Part shown: positions 36,860 through 46,989 of the stretch, in pieces
Layout of the letters: every line of letters begins with the position of its first letter
Numbering within the stretch: position 1 is the first letter of the stretch
Source of the DNA: Trichinella spiralis
Taxonomy: Eukaryota; Nematoda; Enoplea; Trichinellida; Trichinellidae
DNA length: 64,000 nt
Assembly: GCA_000181795.3 (NCBI GenBank)
Contig: CM012953.1
Coordinates: 17,288,573 to 17,352,572 of the forward strand
Direction: 5' to 3'
Program-made: the position numbers and the translations under genes
The notes under the pieces: generated by a model
Database searches by the model: none
The model's input: only the letters and a program-made list of their open reading frames with translations
What the model was told of the DNA's origin: nothing

Positions 36860-37687
36860 ATGAGCAGTGTTGGGAAGAGTTTTCAAGTAGAGATGGAAAA
36901 TTTTGAAAAAGAGATCGCCGCGCAAAATGCTCGCTCACAGGCGATTGGAAGTGGAAGTGGGAGTGGTCGTGTGCAGGCAAATTTGCAATTTTTGCCCCAT
37001 TCGTTGCAGCGTCCGTTTTCAAATGCACAAACGCCGGCCCAATCCAAGTCGACCATGTTCAATCCAACGCCGGCGGTGAATCAGTATTATCATCAGTCGG
37101 CGGCGGCGGTGATTGAAGCAGCTCCTTCACGTTACACGGATGTTCTCAACCGTGCAGGCGAAGCGGATGCGGCAAAATTTACTTCACAAGTTCTACCGCA
37201 GGATGTGAATTTGGTGAAATCAAGACGTACCGAATTCAGACCAACCACTTCAACTGCTACACTTGCGACGACGTTCAATTCATCATCCAAGTCGAAAGCC
37301 AAAAAGCCTGCTCGTAATTTACGCACCGCCGGCGGCTGTGTCTGGGAAGATCTGAGCTTGAACGAATGGGATCCGGACGATTTCAGATTGTTCTGCGGTG
37401 ATTTGGGCAACGAAGTGAGCGATGAATTGTTGTCGAAAGCGTTTCGAAAATATCCGAGCTTTCTGAAGGCCAAAGTTGTACGCGACAAGCGTTCGAACAA
37501 AACCAAAGGCTACGGTTTTGTCTCTTTCAAAGATCCGCAAGATTTTATCCGAGCTCTACGCGAAATGGACGGAAAGTACGTTGGAAACAGACCAATTAAG
37601 CTGCGCAAAAGTTCATGGAAAGATCGAAACTTGGACGCGGTGAGAAAGAAATGCAAAGAAAAACAGAAACTTGGACTGCGTTATTGA
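36860..37687 (+). CDS. RBM42: RNA-binding protein 42 (RRM)
   Basis: Single exon, 275 residues from the ATG at 36860. A disordered Gln/Ala/Ser-rich N-terminal half is followed by GGCVWEDLSLNEW and an RRM at about residues 172-255, with RNP2-like FRLFCGDL and RNP1 KGYGFVSF. The C-terminal KLRKSSWKDRNLD and a basic end (KEKQKLGLRY) are the RBM42 signature. The family binds RNA and has roles in splicing and hnRNP K-associated mRNA control. The protein is shorter than the vertebrate one because the N-terminal low-complexity region is short. It sits between two acid phosphatase paralogs, is intronless and GC-richer than its flanks. No sign of damage. Confidence 0.92.
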   Translation: MSSVGKSFQVEMENFEKEIAAQNARSQAIGSGSGSGRVQANLQFLPHSLQRPFSNAQTPAQSKSTMFNPTPAVNQYYHQSAAAVIEAAPSRYTDVLNRAGEADAAKFTSQVLPQDVNLVKSRRTEFRPTTSTATLATTFNSSSKSKAKKPARNLRTAGGCVWEDLSLNEWDPDDFRLFCGDLGNEVSDELLSKAFRKYPSFLKAKVVRDKRSNKTKGYGFVSFKDPQDFIRALREMDGKYVGNRPIKLRKSSWKDRNLDAVRKKCKEKQKLGLRY

Positions 37688-38858
37688 TCCTCCAACTCGG
37701 TCTAAACAATTAGCAATTGTAAAATGAATGTAAATTTTCAGAAAAACAACAATTCATCTGCTATATCCATGCTTATACTTTTGAATAGAATTCAATGACG
37801 CAGTATTATTTATTGTTTGGACTGTTTTGGAAAACGACATTCATTGAAAATTCATCTTTTTCATTGAAAAACTTTGCTTTTTCATTATTGTTTGCAATTT
37901 ATGCATCGTCAAATCTTTATGGGCAGTGCAGTGATTTCTAAGTAAAACAATTGAAACATGCTTTGAATTGGATAACGAACGTTTGCCCTGTTCGCAGTGT
38001 GATTTTTTACATTCATTCAGTGAGAGAAAATTTCGGTAAAAAAATGTAATTGAATTTATTTAACAAAGTAAAAGCATTTGCAGGTATTGGTTGTTATCAA
38101 GTCAACTTGTTTACGTCATCGATAACTTACATTTTTCATCCAACAAAGAGAAAATTTATGTTGACAAACATTTTAGCTGTCTTAATGAAAATTTATATTC
38201 ACTGAAAACAGCTTTTAAAATAAATATCAATTATATTTATTTTTCTTTTTGAAATCAATTTTACATCGTGTACTATTCAAAAACAAATTCCGTCACTTGA
38301 TTATACTAATTCTAATTACTTGAAAACAGCTACAGTAGTAAAAAGTTACAGTACAAAAGAGGATTGTTTACATAAATAATATAGTCATATTTACGACTTT
38401 TGTGCATGTTCTGTTTTTGTTTTTTTTGTTTTTAAACCATTTTAGCATTAATAATTTTTTAATTAATGAACTTTCAAAGTGTATTTTTTCAAATGGCAAA
38501 CAATCTTGTTCAGCGAAATGGTTTTGAAATTTGGGTTGTTAACAAATGTTTACAAATTTCTTACAGTGAATGATCTGAACAAATAATTGCGGGTTGTTGG
38601 TTTTGATAAGAAATGAATGTAATGTTTAGTTGTTGCTGCTTTTTCCACATAATTGTTCAATTGAAAATGATTTTACTGATCAATTGCGTAAGATGTGTGA
38701 CGTATTTCCTGTTATATTTTTAATCAGTCGTAGATTAATTTTTTTTGAAAAACAAATTTTACCGAATACTGTTGTATTTGTGTCATATTATTCTTCTTAT
38801 TGGTAAATCATCCATTCTAATGTTAGGGATAAGCTTGGCTAATTCTGTGGAGTTTGGA
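37688..38858. other. Spacer between RBM42 and second phosphatase
   Basis: AT-rich; no gene recognised. An in-frame open extension with an earlier ATG (38823) precedes the start of the second phosphatase, but the ATG at 38859 gives the better signal peptide. Confidence 0.45.
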
Positions 38859-41136
38859 ATGAAATTTCACTGGGTACCATTTATTGGCTTGGTGATCATT
38901 TTGATGTTGAATAGCATTTGCTCAGGAACTGTCGTGCACCAAAGTCCCGGTGAACTTCGCCTACTTCAAGTGGTAAATTGGGCAATTTTATTGCATTTGA
39001 AGTTTCATCCAGTGCATCAGTTTGATGTATTTCAGATTTGGCGACACGGTGATCGAACTCCTGCTATGAATTTTCCTCTGAATCCAGACCAAGTATGGTC
39101 AGAAGGAACTGGAGAGTTGACAAAGGTTTTGTTTTTTTGTTTTCAAATTATTAATTTCAATTTTAATGATGAATTCTTTATTCTAGTTGGGAATTTTACA
39201 ACAGTATCAACTTGGTCGATTTTTGCGCCATCGTTATGAAAATTTTTTGCCGAAAAATTATTCTTCACATGAAGTACGTTGTTGTTGTGTTTAAAATAGA
39301 TGAATTCACTATTCGAATATTAAAATTATAACTTGGGATTTTTTTTAAAAAAAATATGAATTGAAGGTTTTCATTCGATCAACCGATGTCAATCGTACTT
39401 TGATGAGTGCTTTGGCAAATTTGGCTGCACTGTTTGAACCAAATTCAGACGATATGTGGAATAAAAATTTATCTTGGCAGCCGATTCCTGTCCACACAGT
39501 ACCTCGTGATTTGGATAATGTAAGTTGGGGTTGTTGTGCATTCGATTTGTGTTTTTTTTCATTGTTAATTATTTATTAATGATTATTTAGGTATTGAATT
39601 TGGAAGCTAAATGTCCTGCAGCTGAGAAGCTGCAAATGGAAGTATGGCATTCCAGTGAGGCAATGTCGATTGTAAAAGCTAATGAAGCGCTTTTTGAACT
39701 GTTGCGTTTAAACACCGGTTTACCGATGAATACTTTGGAAGAAATATCCACCGTTTATGATCCACTGCATTGCGCAGTAGGAAGTGTTTTTTTTGGTTTT
39801 TTTTCAATTTTGATTATCTTAAAACCAATGCAGCAAGCATGTTAAGAAAATTCACGAAGACAAGCATTCAATTCCACACTGGGTAACAGATGAGGTCTAC
39901 GAGAACATCACCAGATTGTTCAACATTTCAACCACATTTTGGTGCAGCTCTGAAAAAGTGAAAAAATTTCGTGGAAGTGAGTTATTGCAAAATTTGATCA
40001 TTTTGGATTTGTTTATTTATTTATTTATTGGTTAAGACCTCTACCTTACTGTATGTATATTTATAGATCATTAGGTATTTATTGAGTTGTAAATTTTGCA
40101 TATTGATTGTTGATGAGTGAGCATTTCAAATTATGTATATGGTAGTTTGATCGATATTGTATTTTTTTATTTTTTTTAGGTTATCTTGTTGTTGATATTA
40201 TCGAAAGAATGAAAAGGAAAGCTGGATATGCTGATGAAAATTTGAAATTTTATGCATATTCTGCGGTATTGAGTAGAACAAATTTCGAAGAAATTTTCTT
40301 GTTGCTGTTGAGCGTGAATTGAATGAAAAGTTGTTTGTTTCAGCATGACGAAACATTGATCGGTTTTCTTGAACACATGCGTGTCTACGATGCGACAATG
40401 GTTCCAACTTATGCGAGCATCATTTTAATCGAACTTTTGGAATTGCGTGGAAAACATTATGTCCAAGTATGTATATATATATATATATATATTATATTAT
40501 TAGTTGTTTTTTTTTCTTTTTTGATTTTTGTAATTATGTAAAAATATATCATTGAGGAGTGATGTGCCGGTTAGTTTTTCTTTTGTATTGACTGTACATA
40601 AAAAATATTCCTAAGAAAATTGGTAATTGGTTATTTTTAATATGTAGATGTATTTTAAAAATGGTAACAATTCTGCGGTGCCATTGCAATTGGAATTTTG
40701 TCCACATCCATGCAGTTTGGAGAAGTTTGAAAAGAATTTCAAAGACATCACTCCTTTGGATTGGTTTTCAGCATGCGGTTTGCAAAGCATGGAAACGATA
40801 GCGTGGAAAAGTAGTTTGCAGATTTTGTTGTTCATTGAAGTTGAATTCAATTATTATTATTTTTTTTAGAATATGCTTCACTCTTTTTTATTTTGTTCAT
40901 TCTGTTTGTAAGCATGTTCTTGGCGCAGATGGCTTTCATCATTAGTCAACGACGTTCAGGTAAATACAATAAATAATATGTTTGTTTTGTTTCTTGATGA
41001 ATTAATTTTTTCCCCTTCTTATCAACAGTTTGTCAGTTTGTTTGTTTTTGTTTCTTTCAATAGCGGCAGCAGTAGTAGTAAATTTGTTATTATAGCCAAG
41101 TATGTGCAGTTGCCGTGCGACGCAGTAGATTCTTGA
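38859..41136 (+). CDS. Histidine acid phosphatase, membrane-anchored lysosomal-type paralog, 11 exons
   Basis: Exons 38859-38972, 39036-39125, 39187-39273, 39367-39519, 39591-39776, 39847-39976, 40180-40265, 40344-40466, 40648-40810, 40870-40959, 41096-41136; 1263 nt, 420 residues. Signal peptide at residues 1-23 ([16 protein letters not shown]). RHGDRTP is at residues 41-47 and HD at 283-284. Unlike its neighbour it goes on into a transmembrane helix ([20 protein letters not shown], about 381-400) and a short cytosolic tail with YVQL at 410-413, a YxxPhi sorting signal. This is the layout of lysosomal acid phosphatase ACP2. The last two exons are small and less certain than the rest; the helix and tail support them. 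Confidence 0.9.
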
Positions 41137-41593
41137 AAAACAAAAGCCGGTGAATAATTAACACATTTTCTTTTTTGCTCGTTATGCTGGGAACAAGTTT
41201 AATGTTAATTTTCAATGCTGTGTCGTTGTTGATCAAATAATTCAGGTATGTGCAAACGAACGATTGATTCAGCAGCGTTTATTCAAGTTGTGATATAAAT
41301 TTTCTAATTGTCTACATATTGTCTGTACAATTGCACTGTTGTTTAATCATCATGTCATGTTTAATCATTTTTTTAAATAGCATATTCAGTTCTTTGTTGT
41401 TTCTTTATTTGTTGATGTAGTTGGAGATAATTTTTAGCAAGATAAGATTAGTTCAGCTTGTTTTGTATTTTTTGTTAGCTTTTTGAAATAAACCATATCT
41501 GTATTATTTATTTGTTTTAAGAAGAAAGACATTTCGTATTTCAAATTATTATAATTCACTTTTTGTTTTAGAGATTCTATTTGATAGTAAATA

Positions 41594-42716
41594 CGGTCAG
41601 TCTTAAAATTTGCGGTTGTGCGTTCCAGAGGAAATCGCGAATTTCCAATTTTTGCGAATACATGCCACTTCTGTTCATTCGGTTCGCTGTTGCATACGCA
41701 GATCGCCTGTAAATAGCATGGGATGTTACGGAACGTTTATTGATTTGCAAGCTAAGTATTTATCATGTATTTATTTTTTAGCATACAACAATTTACAATT
41801 AATATACATATAATAGTCCACAATTCAATTCTTAACAATATAACAGTCTAAATGGGGGGGGGGGGGTGCGTTCCTGCATGCATGCTTGCCAGAAGTGGAT
41901 GGACTGTCCGGCACATGTTTTCTGAAAAACATCGTTATCAGAAGTTGTTTCATCCTTTTTTTCACTTCATCAGGAATTCGATGTTATGGTTCATCCTATT
42001 AATCACGCGAACCATATTTGAATCCGCTTCAAAAACTTCATCTGCTACCTGCTTCAGTGCATGCAGAATTTTCACAAGTTTTTCGAAAAACTTGTGAAAT
42101 TTCGAGTTTTAACTGAAATTTGATTCTGCTTTTTATATCATTGCTTGATAAGTATTATTTTATGATTTTATGCTTACATTCTTGATTGACAAGTGTAGTT
42201 TGATTTCATTGACGTTCAGCAGCAGCTAGCTGTACGATATATATGAATAATGGACGAAGAACGAAAAGTCAGTTGGTCTGTTAGACAGTTGTCTGTCATT
42301 CAGCAAACCAACCGCTTACTTACAGTAGCCCTTTTTGAATTCATTTTTGTTTATTTTTCTTATGAGTAGTGATTAATTAGCCTCTGAGTTGGGTAAGTCT
42401 TTATTATTACTGTTATAGAGTGGAACCTGATCAGTGAAAACCTTACACTCATCCTCCAGATCTACACTGTATAGAATACAGTAGAATCTAAAAATAAGAT
42501 TTAGAAATTTCCGGGTTTTGTTTTTATTTAAGATAAACAATTAAATTCATCTTCCACATTTATATTAACTGTTTTTCGGGAAGAGGCCAAATTTCGGAAA
42601 GGTAAATGGTCATCGAAATGCTGGAAAATAAACTACATTTACTCTGACTGTTTTAAAATCAGTTACCACATCAAAAATCCGCGAGTTTTAAGCCCTCGAA
42701 TTTCAAGGGCCGACTG
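41594..42716. repeat. Possible pogo/Tigger-like MITE ends
   Basis: At 42660-42716 the sequence read from the right starts CAGTCGGCCCTTGAAATTCG, with a flanking TA, like pogo/Tigger termini. A left partner could be CGGTCAGTC at 41594 (TA before it) or CAGTAGAATC at 42479 (TA before it), giving an element of about 1.1 kb or 238 bp. Neither inverted repeat is clean, so limits are unsure. Confidence 0.35.
42070..42099. repeat. 30-bp perfect palindrome
   Basis: Half-site TTTCACAAGTTTTTC followed by its exact reverse complement with no spacer. Perfect over 15 bp per arm. It may be the inner part of a MITE. Confidence 0.9.
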
Positions 42717-43537
42717 TACATTTTATTTTATTTGTTTTTTTTCTGTGAACAAAGCGAACACTTTCAGAAAAATGAAAATCATTTTTCAAACGTAATAAAA
42801 GCAAATAAACGTTTTTTTTTCGTTTGTATGTATGTTTGACTTATTTTGTAATTTGCATTCAATGTTTAATTTTTATTGGTGAATAGAAATAAATCGTGAT
42901 AATTGTTTGAAGATGTTTTTCGATCGCATTGGACAATGACTGGATTTGTGAGAAATAGAATTTGATCAGCTTTCTCTTTTCCAGTCCAACTTGGGCTTGT
43001 CGAATGGTCAGTATAGCGAAGCTTCGGTCCACGAACAATGCGCACAGTTTGTAAAACTGCTACTTTTGGTCGTTGGTCAAATTTGATTGTTCAATTTCTT
43101 TATGACCATTCTTCTAATGCTGCTTTTTGTTTTGATATGATTCTGCGAGTCAGCGAATGATAATAATAAAATGTTGTTTGCGCTTTTGGTTTATGCTGTT
43201 CGTATGTTAATCACATTATACATATCTATCTATCTTTCTATTTTCTTTTATAAATTATCTTTTCAACGTTCAATTACATAATTTTTTCTATTCGTTTTCA
43301 ATAGATTTCTTTGTCAGGATGTCTGCACGGATGGATAGAGTTGCTATATTGGTAAGTGATGGTATATTTACAATTAAAAGGATTTTTCTTTTGATCCCAA
43401 CGGTACTTGATACAGTAGTGTAAATAGAATTGAAGTTGTTTTATTTCTTTTTCTTTCTAAATATTGATTTTCAATATTTTTTATAGATGATCAATTTGAT
43501 GAATTGGTAAGAGGAATTGTTTGCTTGTCGGTTTGGG

Positions 43538-45082
43538 ATGTCGAGCGCAGTTCCGCTGACTGTGTTCAGTGTGGTGTGGTTGATGTTGTTGCTGTTGGAC
43601 CGTCTGTTCCGTCGGGTTCGTTTGAAAAGCTACTGCAGGCTTGCAAGCCGCTTGCAGTTGAGGGTCGGCTTGTTCAATTTGAAATTTTTCGTCAGCAAAT
43701 CCGAATTGGCCGGCGTCAAGCGACTCTTATCCAACAGTTCGTGGTGGAAATTCACGCTCGACGTTTGGTTTTCAACTGGCGTCGTGGTGGCGTTGTTTTC
43801 GGCTTTGCTGATGGTTCGACTGTTGCTTGCACAGTTGGCCGGCTTGTTCGCGTTGTCGTCGTCGACGCCCTCTTCGACGTTGTCGTCGGCTGAGCAGAGT
43901 TTCTTCCAGTCGAACAGTGTCGACGCGAGGACGATGATGGTGCCGGTGATTCCAGGCTTGAATTTGCCTTGGACCAGGCTGCCGATGCTGGTTGTCGTCT
44001 TGCTCATCTGTGCCGTGGCCCATGAACTGGGCCACGCCCTGGCGGCCACCGGCGAAGGGGTGCCGGTGTTGGGCTTCGGCTTCTTCTTGTTCGGCTTTTA
44101 TCCGGGCGCGTTCACTGAACTGACTGGTCGTCATTTGGACGGGCTCACCACTTGGCGCAAGTTGAAAGTTTTCAGCGCCGGCGTCTGGCACAACGTCGTC
44201 CTGGCGGCGCTCGGTTCCGTCTGCTCAGGCGCCGTGCTTCACCTGGCTCGCCGTCTGCACGGCCCGGAAATGGACGCCGGCGTCTGGGTGCACTCGTCCC
44301 CTTCTGCTTCTTCTTCTCCACTGTTGTTCGCCGCCGGTACGTTGATCCGGTCGGTGAACGGTTGCGAAGTGCTCAACCGAGCCGACTGGAGCCGTTGCCT
44401 GCTCCAAACCGTCTCTGAGCCGGACCAAGCCGACAACTACTACTACTGCCTTCCGCCCACGGAACCCCTGCGTCGACTGCTCCACTCCACCGACTACGAT
44501 CGACGTCTGCCCCCCGACGACGGTCCCTGCTGCCAGCCGGCCCTGGCTCGCAGTCACTGGTGCTTCTACTGGCACCGTCACCGGGCCAGGACGACGTTCC
44601 ACTGCTTGCCGATTAGAATTTTCGACGAACAAGGAGAATTCGACGGCACGCCCGTCGCCAACTCGGTCTGCTTGCTCGCGGTGCCGGCTGACCACGACCG
44701 CAAGCTTTTCCGCTTGGAAGCTCGCTCGAACGACAGCCGACCCAAGACGACGCTGTGGATCGGCAGCGCGGCCCAGTTGCACGCCGCCGTGCGCGTCGAC
44801 GACCACGTCGACCAGCGTGGAGATGTGCCTCGGCTCGGCCCGTTGAGCGTCGACGATTTGCGCCAGTTCTTCGGCTGCGTGCGGTCGTTCTCGCTGACGC
44901 TGGCCCTGCTCAACGCCGTCCCCTGCTACGGTTTGGACGGTCAGTACATTTTGCGCGCTTTGACCGCTTGCCGTGCCGGTTGCTCGCCGCTCCGGCGCCT
45001 TCTCACCGAACTGGCCATTTGCCTCTTCACCGGACTCTTGCTCTTCTCCCTTCTCCTCTCCGCGTTCGCGTACTTTGTTTGA
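43538..45082 (+). CDS. MBTPS2: Membrane-bound transcription factor site-2 protease
   Basis: Single exon, 514 residues from the ATG at 43538; an in-frame TAA at 43508 rules out a longer start. It is an intramembrane zinc metalloprotease that releases membrane-tethered factors such as SREBP and ATF6 in the Golgi. Zinc ligands are seen: HELGH at residues 162-166 in a hydrophobic segment (VVVLLICAVAHELGH) and the distant NAVPCYGLDG, whose Asp is residue 467. Between them are GFFLFGFYPGAF, the FSAGVWHN segment and a Cys-rich lumenal PDZ-like region; five or more hydrophobic helices. A Ser-rich loop precedes PVIPGLNLP. Length matches the family. GC-rich and intronless, unlike the flanks. AATAAA at 45115-45120; PIH1D1 starts 92 bp later. 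Confidence 0.92.
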   Translation: MSSAVPLTVFSVVWLMLLLLDRLFRRVRLKSYCRLASRLQLRVGLFNLKFFVSKSELAGVKRLLSNSSWWKFTLDVWFSTGVVVALFSALLMVRLLLAQLAGLFALSSSTPSSTLSSAEQSFFQSNSVDARTMMVPVIPGLNLPWTRLPMLVVVLLICAVAHELGHALAATGEGVPVLGFGFFLFGFYPGAFTELTGRHLDGLTTWRKLKVFSAGVWHNVVLAALGSVCSGAVLHLARRLHGPEMDAGVWVHSSPSASSSPLLFAAGTLIRSVNGCEVLNRADWSRCLLQTVSEPDQADNYYYCLPPTEPLRRLLHSTDYDRRLPPDDGPCCQPALARSHWCFYWHRHRARTTFHCLPIRIFDEQGEFDGTPVANSVCLLAVPADHDRKLFRLEARSNDSRPKTTLWIGSAAQLHAAVRVDDHVDQRGDVPRLGPLSVDDLRQFFGCVRSFSLTLALLNAVPCYGLDGQYILRALTACRAGCSPLRRLLTELAICLFTGLLLFSLLLSAFAYFV

Positions 45083-45174
45083 ACCGTCACTTTGCACTAC
45101 TCAATTGAAGAAAAAATAAAACATTACCTGCACAAAAAATCACTTTTCTCTTCTTTTTTATTCATATTTTTCAG
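45083..45174 (+). promoter_or_regulatory. Intercistronic region with poly(A) signal and trans-splice acceptor
   Basis: AATAAA at 45115-45120 is followed after about 50 pyrimidine-rich bases by TTTTTCAG ending at 45174, directly before the PIH1D1 ATG. This is the arrangement of nematode operons, where upstream 3'-end formation and downstream spliced-leader addition are coupled. Whether it is trans-spliced is inference. Confidence 0.6.
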
Positions 45175-46011
45175 ATGCAATCGTCCACAACAGCAACGTC
45201 CGACTCGTCGATGGTGGATTCGAATCCAACGCCGGTGTTCTGCGTGAAAACCCGCCGACTGGACGACGACGGCCGACCCGGCGAGAAGTTGTTCGTCAAT
45301 TTTTGCACGTCCACTTTGCTGCCCTGTGCGGAGATGATCACCGAAGCCGAGCTGGTCTCGATTCTCGAATCGGACAATCCGGGCAGTTACCGTGTGGCGA
45401 TTAGCATCGGTCGCCGTGAGCCGGTGCTCGACTGCGGCGGTCGACCCGGCTCCGCCTTCACGGTCCTGTTCAACGACCACTTCCACCGCCGGCGAACCAG
45501 CACCAGCGACCTGTTCCGCACGTTTCTGATCTGCGTCGCGCTCGACGAGATTCAATCCAAGCATGGGGTGACGCTCGACCGCGAAAATTGGCTTCAACTC
45601 AAGCACCGCAAGCACGTCGGCCCGATCGTCGCACCCGACCACGGCGCTGTGCCGACGCCCTCTCCCAGCGCCAAGCCAGCGCCCGTCTACACCCCTGACC
45701 ACGGAGAGTACTGCGGTCGACTGGGACGACCGTTGTCAGTCAGCTTGCCCAGGCCGTGGTTCCAAATTTGCAAAGATTCCACCGACCGACCGACTAAACT
45801 GTTGGCCAAGTTCCGTCTCACCGGCGTCAGGCGTGGCCGTCAGGTGCAGCTAGCGCTCAGCGACCGTCGCATTGTGCTGCTCGTACTCGGCAAGTACGCC
45901 TTCGATGAGATCCTGCCCTGCGCGTTTGATCCCGACCAAGCCGACGCCCAATTTGACACCGACAACCAAACTCTGACCCTGCAATTGCCTTTGAAAGCGG
46001 ATCAGACCTAA
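45175..46011 (+). CDS. PIH1D1: PIH1 domain-containing protein 1 (R2TP subunit)
   Basis: Single exon, 278 residues. The PIH1 N-domain covers about residues 17-155: FCVKTRR near the start, LFVNFCTS, then ITEAELVSIL, YRVAISIG, a FNDHFHRR segment and LFRTFLICVALDEIQSKHGV, in the order of PIH1D1. A Pro-rich linker follows. About residues 190-277 form a CS-like C-domain (PWFQICKDS, LALSDRRIVLLVLG, LTLQLPLK). In other animals the protein joins RPAP3 and RUVBL1/2 in the R2TP co-chaperone that assembles PIKKs, box C/D snoRNPs and RNA polymerase II. The gene is probably the second of an operon with the site-2 protease. AATATAAA downstream at about 46144. Confidence 0.88.
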   Translation: MQSSTTATSDSSMVDSNPTPVFCVKTRRLDDDGRPGEKLFVNFCTSTLLPCAEMITEAELVSILESDNPGSYRVAISIGRREPVLDCGGRPGSAFTVLFNDHFHRRRTSTSDLFRTFLICVALDEIQSKHGVTLDRENWLQLKHRKHVGPIVAPDHGAVPTPSPSAKPAPVYTPDHGEYCGRLGRPLSVSLPRPWFQICKDSTDRPTKLLAKFRLTGVRRGRQVQLALSDRRIVLLVLGKYAFDEILPCAFDPDQADAQFDTDNQTLTLQLPLKADQT

Positions 46012-46989
46012 TTTCAATTCGTCCAATTGTTGTTTTCTTCTTGCTTCTTTTGTTTCGTTTGCTTTTATGGCCGACGGGGGTATCCTTCTTGGTGTTGATT
46101 CAGCTTTCCCATATTCTGACGTTTTCAAAATCTCAATGTTTCAATATAAATGAAAATCGTTTATAGCTGTTATTTCCCAGACACATTCAGCTTATCGATC
46201 ATGTCTTCAGTTTTGGGTAGTACATTTTTGCCAACTATGACGTGCTGATTAACAGTCACTTACTTCAAAGTCCTTTGAAAGTCAAATGTCACTTGCCAGC
46301 ACTTTTCACAAGGCATACGATATAGATGATGGGAGTCACGTTACCTATTCAGCTGTCCTCTTGTTCTAAAATGTCTTCATCCACCAAACACTATGCAAAC
46401 GGTGTTGGTCTTCTTTTAACCTTCGGATAAGTAAAACTGCTGGCACAATTTTGATTCGGATGAGAAAAGAACCATTTTGGGATTTTCATTTGACTCAATT
46501 GTCAAGCTAAATGGTTCCTTCTTGTTTGATATGCTATTTGTGAATTAAATTTAGCAATTAAGAAATTAATTCGATCATTGGAAATTGCGTGGTTGATAAT
46601 TTATGCATGGAGTTGTGTGATTATTCTGAATTCATCCGCGTCCCATTTTCCCCAAACTTCCCACCCCACCACCCTTTTTGTGATTGACTGTTCGTACGAT
46701 GTGATAGGTTGGTCGGTAATTCGTTAATGACTTTTGCTATTTTATTACCTAATCATTATGATAAGTGACTGGGTGAATAACTTTTGCCATTTTATTAGCT
46801 ATGAAGCTTTGGTCTATGATAGGGTGATTGTTGTTTATCTACGTTTTTCCAAACATGGGTGCATTTCCATTAAATTACCTTATATGGACCTGTATGATCA
46901 CTTACCATTTTTAAGAAAAATGCTTCTAGTTATAATGTGGAACATATCAATTTGTCTCATGACAAACTATTTTTGCAATCTCATCATCG
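46012..46989. other. 3' flank of PIH1D1, no gene seen
   Basis: AT-rich, changing to retroelement-derived sequence near 46980. The long open frame at 46734-47021 has no recognisable protein features. Confidence 0.4.

Larger units (their letters stand above)
41137..43537. other. Intergenic with repeats before the S2P operon
   Basis: Holds a G homopolymer of about a dozen bases at 41853-41866, a 30-bp palindrome at 42070-42099 and MITE-like ends. A minus-strand frame through about 42100-41965 (LHALKQVADEVFEAD) is coding-like but short. At 43320-43352 an ATG-containing segment with a GTAAGT donor, followed by a TATAG acceptor at 43487, could be a 5'-UTR exon of the site-2 protease. Confidence 0.4.

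Noticed and set aside
43504-43893. Plus-strand open frame overlapping the start of the site-2 protease
   Set aside because: Overlaps the protease in another frame and is Val/Gly/Arg-rich without motif.
44225-45097. 290-residue minus-strand open frame opposite the site-2 protease
   Set aside because: Antisense shadow of a GC-rich gene; Arg/Gln/Gly-rich composition with no domain, while the plus frame has HELGH and LDG motifs.
45124-45702. 192-residue minus-strand frame opposite PIH1D1
   Set aside because: Shadow of the PIH1 domain; low-complexity Arg/Val/Gly composition.
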